A stretch of DNA of 64,000 bases from Pegoplata infirma (lineage: Eukaryota > Arthropoda > Insecta > Diptera > Anthomyiidae), in assembly GCA_963921195.1 (NCBI GenBank), contig OY992537.1, positions 172,749,021-172,813,020 on the forward strand. Direction: 5' to 3'. The notes beneath the pieces are model-generated. The model ran no database searches. It was not told the origin of the DNA and worked only from the letters and a program-made list of their open reading frames with translations. A program made the position numbers and the translations under genes. Shown here piece after piece: positions 33,062 to 44,797 of the stretch (the first letter of the stretch is position 1; each line of letters opens with the position of its first letter).

Positions 33062-33825
33062 AAAAGGTACTTTTTATAAAAGGTACCTTTTTAAAAAAAG
33101 TACTTTTTATAAAACGTACTTTTTATAAAAGGTCGTTTTAAAAAATGGTACTTTTTATTAAAAGTACTTTTATAAAAGGTACTTTTTATAAAAGGTACCT
33201 TTTTAAAAAATGTACTTTTTATAAAACGTACGTTTTATAAAAGGTACTTTTTATAAAAGGTACTTTTAATAAAACGTACTTTTTTAAAAGGTACTTTTTA
33301 TTAAAGGTACTTTTTAAAAAATGTACTTTTTTATGAAAGGTACTTTTTATAAAAGGTACTTTTTATAAACTTGTTATAAAAGGTACTTTTTATAAAATGT
33401 ACTTTTTATAAAAAGGTACTTTTTAAAAAAGGTACTTTTTATACAAGGTGCTTTTTATAAAAGGTACTTTTTATAAAAGGTACTTTTTATAAAAGGTACC
33501 TTCTATAAAAGGGACTTCTTATAAAAAAGGTACTTTTTATAAAAGGTGCCTTTTAAAAAACGTACTTTTTAAAAAAGGTACTTTTTATAAAAGGTACTTT
33601 TTTAAAAGGTACTTTTTACAACAGGTACTTTTTATAAAAGGCACTTTTTTAAAAGGTACTTTTTATAAAAAGGTACTTTTTATAAAAAGATACTTTTTAT
33701 AAAAAGGTACTTTTTATAAAAAGGTACTTTTTATAAAAGGTGCTTTTTATAATAGGTACTTTTTATAAAAGGTACTTTTTATAAAAGGACCTTTTTATAA
33801 AAGGTACTTTTTATAAAAAGTACCT
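33062..33825. repeat. 16-17 bp tandem array, unit ATAAAAGGTACTTTTT
   Basis: About 45 units with more variation than the array at 29604-29895, of which it is the reverse complement. It has single-base indels and some AAAA for TATA substitutions. It runs directly into a truncated hAT MITE at 33831. Confidence 0.96.
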
Positions 33826-33830
33826 TGTCC

Positions 33831-34106
33831 CAAAAAAAGATTTTGCTAAAAATTTTGAAAGATTTTTGAGTTATAGTTTTTGATTTTTTTTTTTTTTTAT
33901 AAATAAGAGTTTCGTGAGAGTGAATCAACGTGAGTGTGAGTGAAGCTTTCGTGAGTGCACGTGAATTGTTTTAAATTTACTTACGTGATTGTGAGTGAGC
34001 GTGAGTATAAAAAAATGCTCGTGAGTGAGTGTGCGTGATTCAAAAATTCCTGTCGTGAGCGTGAGTGAGTGTGAGTCAAAAATAACTCAAGCGCCCGTCT
34101 CTAGAA
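33831..34106 (-). mobile_element. Truncated hAT MITE (relative of 31538-32069)
   Basis: It is the reverse complement of about the first 270 bp of the MITE at 31538: GATTTTGCTAAAAATTTTGA, CGTGAGTGTGAGTGA, TCCTGTCGTGAGCG and the terminal GCGCCCGTCTCTA at 34106. The other end is cut off at the array boundary. Confidence 0.85.
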
Positions 34107-34179
34107 TAGACCCAATGATTTTATAAAAAATTGTATTAAAACCGTTAAATTAAAAATATTTTTTAGCGCTTTTTACTTT

Positions 34180-34703
34180 ATTAAAATCTAGCGCTTTTTG
34201 ACTCACTTTTTTGCGCGTTTTGCCCTAAAAAAGTTGGCATCGCTGTTTGCAGATGCAAGTCGTGCATTGCTTGCTCAAAAAGGTAAAGTTTTGTCAATGA
34301 GTAGAAATACTTTATTTTTTGATTCTACAGGTTCTCTTGTGAAAAAGCTAAATAAATTTTCTAAAAGAATATTTTATTATGAGCAAATACTTACGAGCAT
34401 CAGCTAGCTTTAGGAATTTCTAAGGCTCTATCGCACCATTCTTATGACATTGGTTATTGGTTGACAAAATTTGGCCAATCTTGCATTCAATCAAATTTGT
34501 GGCCATTAACAGAGCGCATTTGCACTGATTGCTCACATGCGATGACAAGTGCAGCAATTACAGTGTTTAATATTGAAAACAAAATAAATGATTTAGAGAA
34601 ATATTTAAATGTATTATACGAATTCTTTATAGAAAATTATCCAAAACTATATTTTACTGCAGTACAATCCGCTCCTCCCATTTTTCCAATACATAGTTAT
34701 TAA
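34180..34703 (+). pseudogene. MULE-like transposase fragment
   Basis: Two frames joined by a frameshift near 34390. The first includes MSRNTLFFDSTGSLVKKL and KRIFYYEQ. The second includes LALGISKALSHHSYDIGYW and ICTDCSHAMTSAAITVFN. FDSTGS and CTDCSHA are spaced like the two Asp motifs of MULE-type transposases (inference from family pattern). No Glu motif is left and the protein stops at 34703. The neighbouring inverted termini do not bracket it convincingly. Confidence 0.5.
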
Positions 34704-35627
34704 AGATATAAATCGGAAGCAACGCCCATCTCATGGTAAAAATAAATAAATTTGATTCATATTTTTGTATTTTTCAATTATTAAAACATGTATTTTGTAA
34801 AGAGAAGGGTTATTTTGAGAAAATGTTGGGACTAAAAAATATTGGGGTGGGTCATACATACACTCATAAAAATTTGTTAGTATTCCTTACAAAAAAGTCT
34901 GTTACCATTACTAATAAAGTTTTCAATTTGTGCCCGATAACTTTTTCAGTTACCATTACAAACTTTGGTTTTCAAAAATTAGTAATCTTAAAAAAAAACT
35001 AAAAAAATTAGTATTACAAAATTTTTTTGTAAAAAAATTGTAAATTGTGTATTTTAAATTTTTAGTCTTTTTTTACTATATGTAAACTGCGTTTTGCGCT
35101 TGTTGTCGCCATTACTACTTCAATGCAAGTCAGATTTTGTTTGAATTTTTGATCTGAAATATGTAAGAGAAAATATTGAATACATTTTTTTTAATACAAA
35201 ATATAAATCACATACCACATAAAATTAATGCTTTGAAAATTGTGTTGAATAAATTGACATGTTGAATAAATTGGTGTCCTAGAATAAAAATTACATTATA
35301 CATATTTATATTATTTAAATGGAACACATAAATATACAGTTGTTACCTGCTTTCATCATTTTCTATTTTGTTTTATTTATTGTCCTAAAAAAAGAGATAA
35401 TTTTAAACAAAAAATACTTTTAAATTTGGTTACCTGTATTTTGTGTTGTAATATTTTGTTGTTGTATTCAACGACGTTGTCAATTCAAATGCTATTTTTC
35501 AACTGAATAATAGAAAGAAAGGCATGAAGAAAAGTACACAAAATTACCAATACTATTCTGAGTATTAAGAAATCAACCCTTTGTGTACACTGTACACAAG
35601 AAAAAAAAATCGCAGATAGCGTAAAAC

Positions 35628-36957
35628 CACTGATGCCAACTATTTTTAAAAAAATGTAGCTAGATTGGACAAAAAAATAGCTAGAAATAGCTAAATTTAA
35701 AAACAGTTAAAAAATCTAGCTATTTTGTAGCTAGATTTGTATAAACAATTGAAAAATCTAGCTATTTAATAGCTAGATTTTGGATTTGTGGTTTTTAAAA
35801 GGTTTTATTTGTTAAAGTTTTTAATTAAATAATAAAATAAGTTAGTTTTGGTATTAAAACGAATATTTTCAAATATTTTTATTAAATTTTGCAAACAAAA
35901 AGTTTAAATGCTCATATTTTATATCGCAGATATAATTTATAACGCATGAAACTTTAGAAATTGCTTCCAACGCTTAAGTTATTAAATTAAGCTTTTAAAT
36001 CAATTTCTTTAACAAAGAAACATTATTAATCTATATGTTATATGTATGTATTTCTGGATTTGCAGATCCTGTGAACTATTTCCTGTGAATTTCTATTTTC
36101 TGTGAATCGGCACCTCACTATTTTCTGTGAATCAGCACCTCATTTTGTATACGTAAAAAGTACTCATAATAGATATAATTCCTGTAATGGGAACTTATTT
36201 TATTTTTTTTGGACTTATTTCGTTCGGAGTTCTTTAATTTTTTTGGGAGTAAGTATTTTGATTTTAAATAACTCCCAAATATTGGGACTTGTTTCATTTT
36301 TTCTTTGGGACTTATTTCATTTCTTAAAGTTGGGAGTTAATTCATTCCTCTTAGGACTTATATCATTAGGAATTATTTCATTGGGATTTATTTCATTTGG
36401 GAGTTGTTTCGCAGTACCAAATTTTTTAATACACAATTATCTGAATGCGAATTAAAATCTCGATTATAGCCACTCGTTTTTTTGGTTATGAATTCTGGTG
36501 TAAAATTTTATCCGTTATTGGACAGATGAAAACTATTATATTTTAAACCCATAGCTGTTTTTTCTTTATGTTGGTACTAAACTACATTCTCTATGAATTA
36601 TGCCAATACGATACTTGCTTGATGATGAAAATTTTAAGTAACTTTATCATGAAGAGATTTTTGATAAATTTAAAATTTTTGTTTGAAGTTAAAGGAAATA
36701 TCATAGAAAACCCCTGATAAAACTTTTTGAAAAGTTGAAAAACTAGTAGATGTCATACACACTTAAATAGCACGTTAACGAAATGTCAACTTGAAAATAT
36801 GGCTAATAAAACGGTTTAAAAAAAACACTTTTTTACAAATTTTGCGAACAAAAAAAGTAGCTAGATTTGTAGCTAAGAGCTAAATGACTTTTTTTGTCGC
36901 TAGATGCAAAAAAAAATAGCTAAATCTAGCTACAAAATAGCTAAATTGGCAACAATG
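35628..36957. mobile_element. hAT element, TSD CGTAAAAC
   Basis: The ends CACTGATGCCAACTATTTTT and, inverted, CATTGTTGCCAATTTAGC are flanked by CGTAAAAC at 35620-35627 and 36958-36965. Both subterminal zones are packed with TAGCTAGATTT / AAATAGCTA words (35645-35790, 36855-36945). Nested in the element at 34861-37462. Frame 36102-36455 reads through tandem repeats and is not a gene. Confidence 0.88.
36160..36415. repeat. Degenerate repeat of GGGACTTATTTCATTT
   Basis: About nine imperfect units of roughly 25 bp, each with a GGGA(G)(C)TTATTTCATT core. Just upstream, TATTTTCTGTGAATC(A/G)GCACCTCA is duplicated (36092-36142). Confidence 0.8.
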
Positions 36958-37587
36958 CGTAAAACAAAAAAGGACCGCAAGTGGAGAAAAAAGAATTGAA
37001 AAAGGTCGGTGCATTTTGTTCCCTTTTTTATATATTTTTTTATTTGAAAGAAAACAAAGTAGTTACAATGAAGCAGACAAATAAGTGTAATTCAATATTG
37101 AAAATAATAAACATATTCATACTCATCAAAGCGCAGTTTTACCATTAAAATAAAAAAATAACTAACTGTATATTTTTTTTAAATGCTCTTTTTAATTTCC
37201 AAATATTTTAATAACATTTTCTTTTTGTATTTCATTAGTGCATTACTTTTCTAGAAAAGAAAACCGAAAAGTTAATACGAAATTTTTAAAAAATCAACTG
37301 AAAAAATTATTAAAAAATCAGTAAAAAATTAATAGTTTGTAACGCGAGTTTACTAAAACGAATTACAAAAAAATATTTTTTTAGTACAATTTAGTAAGAA
37401 AGTTGTAAAGTTGGGATACAAACAATTTTACAAACTTTTTTACTAACGTATTTTTTGGAGTGTAGTACTCCTCTAGTAAATTGTATAAAAAATGTCATTT
37501 TGTACGGGAGCCCCCTAAAGGAGGGAGCACCAGGAGGCACCATAGGGGCATTAGGAGTTGGTTTAATAAAACAGATTTATAAAAAAA

Positions 37588-38216
37588 CAAGTAAAAAAGT
37601 TAAATTCGGCCTTGCCGAATGTAGTGATACCCTCCACAATTTCAAAAAGATAATTGCAAACACCTTTATTTAAAATGAAATTACTTTTGAAAAAAAAAAA
37701 ATTTAAAAAAAAAAATTCCGCGAAAAAAAATTTTGTTAAAAAAAAAAAATCCGCGATTTTTTTCTTTTTTTGTCAAAAAATATGTTCGTACTTGTTTAAA
37801 TACCATTTGGTGTTCAATTATGTTGACATATGTCAACCAGAAGCCGAATTAAAGCATTTTGTATTTTTAGGTTATGTTGAATGTACTGAAATTTTTGAGG
37901 TGTGCTTACATTTTCGTTCATAACTTTTGAACCGCTGAACCGATATCGCTCAAATGCAATACCAAACTTCTCGGGAGGACTTCCAATATATATGTTAAGT
38001 TTCAGTCATCTCTGTGCAATATTTTGTCCGCGAGAGCATTTTCCACAGACAGACAGACAGACGGACAGACGGACAGACGGACATCGCTAGAATGTCTTAA
38101 AATCGATCGGGCATCATGAATATATATACTTTATGGGGTCCCAGACCGATATTTCGATGAGTTACAAACGGAATGACAAACTTATATATACCCTCTATCA
38201 CTAAGTGGAGGGTATA
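37588..38216 (-). mobile_element. INE-1/DINE-1-like Helentron relative, copy D
   Basis: Minus orientation. The tail CAAGTAAAAAAGTTAAATTC with GGCCTTGCCGAATG starts at 37588 and the head GTGGAGGGTATA ends at 38216. A (GACAGACG)n tract lies at 38047-38083. It shares with copy E the long poly(A/T) segment and the AAATACCATTTGGTGTTC word. Confidence 0.88.
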
Positions 38217-38430
38217 AAAATTGTGAACCCCTTAAGGGTTGAAGGTGGCCATGCATTTGACTTATCTAAGGGCACTTTAGGGACAGTTCGAGCAGTAGGA
38301 ACATTTTTTTAATGTTAATTTTTAAGGGAGCCCCCTTAGAAAGTAGAGATAGGGGTTAGGTGTGTTCAGAAAAAATATTGGGGGAAGAAAAATATTGGGG
38401 GTCTTATTTTTTCCTCCAGGGGCATCTCTA

Positions 38431-39125
38431 CACTCAAAATAATTTAAAAAATGAATATAAACAAGAAATTAAAATATAACGTTTCGCATGAGCACCATTA
38501 AAGTGGGAAATGCATTTAATTAAACTCATTTAAATTTTAGTTTTTTCTCCAAGCTTATGAAAGTACTAATAGGAAACACAATTATAAATAGCCCCTGCTC
38601 AAATCGTCATTTATTAATTTATAAAAACCTTGGTAAATATCAACCGCTTAAATGCGTCACTAAATATGTGAGCTTTAATAATTTAAAATATTCGTAATGC
38701 GCAAAGAATAATTTTAATGGCTTGTCAGACTGTAACTTTTTAAAGGAATAAATTAAAAATGCTCTATAATGACAATATCATAAATAGAAATATTTTTGGG
38801 CCTCGAAATAGAATAAAACTCTAATCGAATATATAAAGGCCGAATAAATACATTTTGTTTTTATGTGCCTGTTTACTAAAAATAAAAAACAACGTTTTTA
38901 CGTATATTTGTAAAATTACAGAGTATTTATCTGTAAAATTGTGATCCCATTTAACTAATATTTTACTAGAAACTATGTAATTTTACAGTTTTTTTTTTTG
39001 TCCAAACCATTTTACAGAGTTTTCTTCGTTAAGTAACAAAAAATCTTGCTGGTTGAAAATCTATGGTATTTTCTGCTGGCTCAGCAGAGTATTTCTGTAA
39101 TTTAACAGAGTGATTGTTTTGAGTG
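38431..39125 (-). mobile_element. CACTCAAAATAAT MITE, 695 bp, TA target
   Basis: The ends CACTCAAAATAAT and GATTGTTTTGAGTG are flanked by TA at 38429-38430 and 39126-39127. The right part (CTTGCTGGTTGAAAATCTAT, TTTTCTGCTGGCTCAGCAGA) is the reverse complement of the left part of the copy at 42534. No coding region. Confidence 0.9.
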
Positions 39126-39879
39126 TATATTTCTTGAACACTTAATGAAATCCAAATTAATGGAAATTTTCAAAAATCCACAGCTTCTACTGAAGGGCGC
39201 TACGCTACGGGTTTAAGTTATTGGATTTGCCTCAAATTAAGCTTAAATGAAAGATTGCCTTAAGCTTTATGAAAGGGTAAAGGAAAATAAATTTTGAGAT
39301 TTTTTTTTTTTTAATTCTTAAACGTGCGAAAGAGGTCGATTTCCTACAAATTTCATATATCAATATCTCGAAACCCGTTGGACCACTTCAAAATAAATTA
39401 ATATGATGTATCACAAGACATTTTTTTTTTAAATCTAAAATTTTGATCGCCGGCCGCAACGGATTAATTTAATCCGATTGGTCTCAAACTTGTACAATAT
39501 AAAAAAAAAATCTCACACTTTCAATTGACCTTCTTTTAACTGAATGGTATATAAAATTCGGTCTTAACCGAGTATAATTTTAGATGTTTTTATAGACACT
39601 TCACAATCGACTTATTTTAATATTATATTTCTTTAACACTTAATGAAAACAACATTCATTATGATAGAATGTTAAGGATTTAATGCAAATTTCTTGTGGT
39701 TTGTTTACTTTATAAATTTTTGAAGAGATTTAATACCATTTGACAGTTTATCTTTAACAACAATTTATTCTGACATTTTTTTATCACAACCTATATGTTA
39801 AAAAAAAATATGCTAATGAGTAACAAAATAATGTTTTAAAGATGATAGCAAAATAAATTTATTTATAAAAGGTAATTTT
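39126..39879. other. No recognisable gene or element
   Basis: AT-rich DNA with scattered AAACTCGG and GACAC words. The stretch ATACCTGGAT-like text typical of DINE-1 is absent, although GGTATATAAAATTCGGTC at 39546 weakly recalls a DINE-1 tail. Confidence 0.4.
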
Positions 39880-40920
39880 TGGCGACAGGGAGTGATTTAA
39901 ACTTGACTTTGTGTCAAATAGTTATAAAAAAAGGCATTACATTGGAGAGTTTGGCTGAAGACATTGGAAATGAGTATACATTAGACTGGCCCTTATTTTT
40001 AAAGTTGCTCCGAATCCCGCTCCCCGGGGCTCATTTCGTGAGGTTACCGGAAAAACTAATTCAGAAAAAATTTCAGCATTACATTGGAGAGTTTGGCTGA
40101 AGACATTGGAAATGAGTATACATTAGACTGGCCCTTATTTTTAAAGTTGTTCCGAATCCCGCTCCCTGGGGCTCATTTCGTGAGGTTACCGGAAAAACTA
40201 ATTCAGAAAAAATTTCAGCTCATTTGGATAATTTTTGAGCTATCCCAAGCCCCTCAAAGTTTTGAAAAATTATTACAATGGGAAAATATGGCTTTTTATT
40301 GATTTTCTTTATTTTGTCGACATTTTGAGTTAAGTTTTAACCCCTACACAACAACTTGTTTAAAGGGGGCAACCTTTTTTGAAGATGAAAATTTGCAATT
40401 TCATTTACCGGTAACAAATACGAAATCATATTTATACCAATTTTGAGAGGAATGCTCTACACACTTGTGTGTGTTAATGTTACACAAAAAGTTTTTGTAT
40501 ATTTAGATCCAGTTGGTGGGGAAGTACCAGAATTAGTAAATGAATTACACGATATATTAAAAAAAAACATCAATAATTTAGAAATTAATTTTTATAATCA
40601 TGATATTTAAAAGGATAGTTTTAATTGCGCGATATATGTATGTTTGCGGAGGCACTAATGTTAAATAAAAAATAAATAAACCTTGAAAATCCAAATATTT
40701 ATCGCAACATATTAAAAAAAACCTTAATAGAGTACGCAGACGATATGTCTGCATTGTGTGTAAAAGTCGCCAAAACATAAAAAATTTTGTTGTGAATGTT
40801 GCCGGCCACTGTGCACAGGATGTTTAGAATACTATTATGAAAATAGTATAGTGCATGTTTTGTTTGTAAATGCATGTTTTGTGAAAAAACATTGACTCAA
40901 TCATATAATGGAACAGTATA
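39880..40920 (+). pseudogene. Ulp1/C48-like cysteine protease relic with Cys-rich tail
   Basis: The first part (39880-40300) reads SLAEDIGNEYTLDWPLFLKL and PLPGAHFVRLPEKLIQKKFQ. An internal 142-bp block is tandemly duplicated here. The second part (40490-40660) reads VFVYLDPVGGEVPELVNELH and, across a stop, DSFNCAIYVC. DP with a downstream D-S-x-N-C is the Asp/Gln-Cys region of Ulp1-type proteases, a domain often carried by DNA transposons and large mobile elements. A following Cys-rich stretch (40740-40920: CCECC, GHCAQ, FVCKCMFC in mixed frames) may be a RING-like zinc module. Several frameshifts. The original TE class is unknown. Confidence 0.55.
39935..40218. repeat. 142-bp tandem duplication inside the protease relic
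   Basis: CATTACATTGGAGAGTTTGG begins at 39935 and again at 40077. The units differ at few positions (GCTCC/GTTCC, CCCGG/CCTGG). The period is not a multiple of three, so the second copy shifts frame. Confidence 0.95.
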
Positions 40921-40966
40921 AATTTGATGATAGTTCTTAAAAGAAAAATTATCAATACTAAACCTG

Positions 40967-41558
40967 ATTATTACACCGTCCGACACACTTTTGTACACAT
41001 GGACCGGACACGAAAATTCTGAAAGTTGGGCAAAAAAAAAAAATACCCGTATCTCCCAGTTTTTCTAGATCAATTCGCGTTTTCGCGAAAAACGCAAAAA
41101 AAAAAAATTACAATGTAAAAAAATGTTCGCTTTTCAGAAAGTGGGGCTCAAAATAACATTCTTGTGTTTCCCGTTTATCTATATCAATTCGCGTTTTCGA
41201 GAAAATGCATTTTTTTTGCACACTTGAAAAAATTTACTACATTCCGAAAATAGGGCTTAATTTTTTTAATTGTTCTAGTTTTTCCATAATAATTCACGAA
41301 AAATGCAATTTTGAAAAAATGTGTTGCATTATTTTTTATAAATATAAAACATAAATATACGTATCCTTATACAAAAATTGCTAAAAATAAAATTCTGGTG
41401 TCTCCCAATGTTTTATGAATCTATTCGCGTTTTCGGGAAAATGCATTTTTTTGCACACTTAAAAAAAAAATTACTATATTCGAAAAGTGGGACTAAAAAT
41501 AAAATATTTAAAATGATTTAGAAAAAATACAATTTGAAAAAATTTATTGAATTATTTT
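40967..41558 (-). repeat. Family Y terminal region with tandem AATTCGCGTTTTCG units
   Basis: ACACCGTCCGACACA, CACATGGACCGGACACGAAAA and GAAAGTTGGGC are followed by four units with TCAATTCGCGTTTTCG (41060, 41175, about 41280, 41410). The same words, inverted, are at 52490-52735, downstream of family Y copy 2, which suggests they are the end of that element family. Confidence 0.7.
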
Positions 41559-42165
41559 TATACCCTCCACTTAGTAAAAGAGGGTATATATATGTTTGTC
41601 ATTCCGTTTGTAACTCATCGAAATATCGATCTGGCACCCCATAAAGTATATATATTCATGATGCCCGATCGATTTTAACACATTTTAGCGATGTCCGTCT
41701 GTCTGTCTGTGGAAAATGCTGTCGCGGACAAAATATTGCACATAGATGACTGAAACTTAACATATTTATTGGAAGTTCTCCCGAGAAGTTTGGTATTGCA
41801 TTTGAGCGATATCGGTATAGCGGTTCAAAAGTTATGAACGAAAATGTAAGCACACCTCAAAAATTTCAGTACATTCAACATAACCTAAAAATACAAAATG
41901 CTTTAATTCGGCTTCTGGTTGACATTTGTGAACATAATTGAACACCAAATGGTATTTAAACAAGTACGAACATATTTTTTGACAAAAAAAATAAAAATCG
42001 CGGATTTTTTTTTACCAAAATTTTTTTTCGCGGAAATTTTTTTTTCAAAAATTTTTTTTTTTTCAAAAGTAATTTCCTTTTAAATAAAGTTTTTTGCAAT
42101 AATCTTTTTGAAATTGTGGAGGGTATCACTACATTCGGCAAGGCCGAATTTAACTTTTTTACTTG
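41559..42165 (+). mobile_element. INE-1/DINE-1-like Helentron relative, copy E
   Basis: The head ATACCCTCCACTTAGTAAAA starts at 41560. CATTCCGTTTGTAACTCATC and a (GTCTGTCT) tract at 41693-41711 follow, with the tail CATTCGGCAAGGCCGAATTT and TTACTTG at the end. A near-identical body to copies C and D in the opposite or same orientation. Confidence 0.88.
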
Positions 42166-42224
42166 TTATAAGTATAAAATTTGACTTAAATAATATTATG
42201 ATGACAAATATCTTTTATATTTAA

Positions 42225-44642
42225 AGTTAAAACTTTGGATACTTCTCAGATGGAGCCAAGTATCTTGGAGTATTTCTAGATAGGAAGTTGAATTTCAAGC
42301 GTAATATTGAGGAACGGGTGAGAAAAGCAGCGATTGCTTTATATTCCTGTAAAAGGGCCATTGGAAAACGATGGGGTTTTAGCCCTCATGTAGTTCATTG
42401 GATCTATACAGCAGTGGTGCGTCCAATTTTGATGTATGGAATCATTGTCTGGTGGCCTGGTTTAGGAACAAAAGTGTCTTTATCACAAAGGTACAGAGAA
42501 TGGCGTCGATGTGCATCACTGGTGATCTTCGTACACTCAAAATAATCACTCTGTTAAAATACAGATTTACTCTGCTGAGCCAGCAGAAAATACCATAGAT
42601 TTCCAACCAGCAAGATTTTTTGTTATTTTACAAAGAAAGCTCTGTAAAATGATTTTGATGAAAAAAAACTGAAAATTTACAGAATTATCTGTAAAATGTT
42701 TATGAAAGCGACCAGGATAAGTAATAATTTGACACAAAATCAAAGCAAGTGCCATCATTTAAATGCGCCCGCCTAAATGTTTCGCACTCGAATTCTAAAC
42801 TTTGTAGAAATTATTTATAAACTCGCTAAGTACCACATTTAAGCGGGGTCATTTCAATAAACACTTTTATAAAATTAATGGAAAATCGTTTAAGAATGCT
42901 TCGACTTTCTTATATATATTTTAAATGCGCTTGATATGGCTTTTACCCAATGGTCACTATTTAATTTCTGAGCAATTTCTGCTTACTTAATGTGCAAGTA
43001 GTGTTGACAATTGGTAAATGCCATCGTGAAAATTTGCCCGCTTTAATGCTTCCAAATTGTAAATTAACTTTTTTTTGTAAAATTTACGATTTTTTTGCGA
43101 GTACCTCCAATTATACACGACATCCTCGTAAAATTTACCAGCTTTTAGTGTAATTTAAGACGCTTTTAAAGAGTGGTTGAAATATTTGGAAGTTTTTTGA
43201 GGAGATTTTTATTCGAAAACTGTATTACAGAGTGGTAAATAAAATTACAGATGAAATTTACTAATTTGAATACGAGAAAAAAGCAATGTATTTTTCTAAA
43301 ATCTATATTTTAGCAAACAACTAAAGATTACAAAGTAAAATTACAAATAAAATTTTGTTTCAGTCACAAGAAAATACAAAGTATATTCTCAAAATCTGTA
43401 TTTCCGCAGATAACTTTGTCAAATATCTGTCGAATTCAGATTACAGTCATTTTACAGAGTATTTAACAGAGTTATTATTTTGAGTGTACTACACTTACGG
43501 CTGCATTAGAAATCCTCCTTCACCTGATACCATTGGACATATTGGGTAGGCAGTATGCGGCTGCGTCGGCAATTCGACTTAATAGAACGCTGCAATGGAG
43601 GAGCAGCGATTGTGGAGAAGATAACAATACCACAAAATGTGGACTGTGCTCCCTCTTTGAGCGCCACTTTACCACTATGATACCATCCAGGGAGTCTTGG
43701 ATGGGGAACATTCCGGGTAGTGGAGCCACCATAAATTTTTACACAGATGGATCGAGGCTGCACGAACAAGTGCGCTTTGGAGTCTATTCTGAAGAGCTTG
43801 GATTGAGCCTGGCTCGAAGATTGCCAGATCATTAAAGGAAGTGGCTGACTGGTTGAGTTGCAATGTCTTGTCTACAACCGCAGTCAACATCTATACTGAC
43901 AGTCAAGCCGCGGTAAAGTCCCTGGATTCAATGTTTCTGAAAACAAGATCTGCCCTTAACTGCCGCACTTAACTGAGATGGCCAAGCAGTTTAACATACG
44001 ACTCATATGGGTCCCACGGCACAGAGACATTCCAGGGAATTGCAAAGCCGATGAGCTTGCAAGACTAGGAACTACCTTACAGGTTCCAACAGAATTGGAC
44101 TGTGTTGGTATGCCTCTAGAAACTTGCAAGCAAAACCTACGGCTTTGTTCTGCGACGGAGACCAATCAAAGATGGGCAAATGGATGGACGTGTGATACAA
44201 CACGAATGATTTGGCCTTTTCTTAATCAGGGGCGCACAAGTGAGCTGATATCGCTTCCAAGAGGAGAGATTTCGACGGTGGTTTCTATAATTACCGGACA
44301 CTGTCTTATAGGGAAGCACGCAGAGCGGTTAAATGTGCCGTCGAATGACTTTTGCCGAAATTGCATGGGTGAAGAGGAGTTGGAAACTATCGAACACTTT
44401 GTTTGCCATTGCCCGGCACTTTCTGATCAGAGACTTGCTTCACTGGATCTAGGGAGCTGTACGATCTTTCTGATTTGTCGGATGTCAAAATTCAACATCT
44501 AAGGAGTTTCATAAGAAGCTCAAACTGGTTTAACGACAGGGACTAGTAGGAAAACCTATTACGGTCCCGTGGTATCACAATGGACCTCAGAGTCTACGTG
44601 TGTTGACGTAAAAACGTCAGCAGCCACTTACAACCTAACCTA
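42225..44642 (+). mobile_element. Non-LTR retrotransposon 3' half, split by a MITE (copy 2)
   Basis: It starts in the C-terminal part of reverse transcriptase (GAKYLGVFLDRKLNFK at 42255, VVRPILMYGIIVWWPG at 42415) and is interrupted at 42534-43486. It resumes with TLTAALEILLHLIPL (43490) and the RNase H: FYTDGSRLHEQVRFGVY (43738), VNIYTDSQAAVKSLDS (43887) and WVPRHRDIPGN (44010). A deletion at 43834 removes the segment containing the RNase H Glu. The knuckle CRNC...EHFVCHC lies at 44355-44410. A frameshift at 44448 ends the open frame early relative to copy 1. The tail ends CCACTTACAACCTAACCTA. It is about 97% like copy 1 where they overlap, by eye. Confidence 0.9.
42534..43486 (+). mobile_element. 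CACTCAAAATAAT MITE, 953 bp, TA target, inside the retrotransposon
   Basis: The ends CACTCAAAATAATCACTCTG and CAGAGTTATTATTTTGAGTG are flanked by TA (42532-42533, 43487-43488). Removing the element and one TA restores the reading frame between the GDLRT and TLTAAL of the host element. Frames inside it are chance. Related copies: 21791-26270, 38431-39125, 56495-56616, 61857-62650, 62947-63408. Confidence 0.96.
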
Positions 44643-44797
44643 AAACTACTGTGCCTCAATTTCACAAAAAAAAGAGTAACTTCTGTTGTAAAAGTAATGA
44701 GTAAATATTTTTAAAGTTTTAGTTCAAAAAGTTCGAATTGATTTTCTGTATTTTTTTTTTTCAATTTTCTTAAAAAAATAAATTATTTTATAATGGA

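Larger units (their letters stand above)
34861..37462. mobile_element. 2.6-kb TIR element, CACTC... ends, TA target
   Basis: The left end CACTCATAAAAATTTGTTAG and right end CACTCCAAAAAATACGTTAG (complement) are flanked by TA at 34859-34860 and 37463-37464. About half its length is a nested hAT element (35628-36957). The remainder, AT-rich with TTACnAACTTTTT words, codes for nothing recognisable. The TIR start CACTC is shared with the family at 42534. Confidence 0.85.

Noticed and set aside
36102..36455. 117-aa hydrophobic frame, possible membrane protein
   Set aside because: It is a translation of the GGGACTTATTTCATT tandem repeat inside a hAT element.
43506..44319. Minus-strand frames across the retroelement
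   Set aside because: They are shadows of the plus-strand RNase H and zinc-knuckle coding region.
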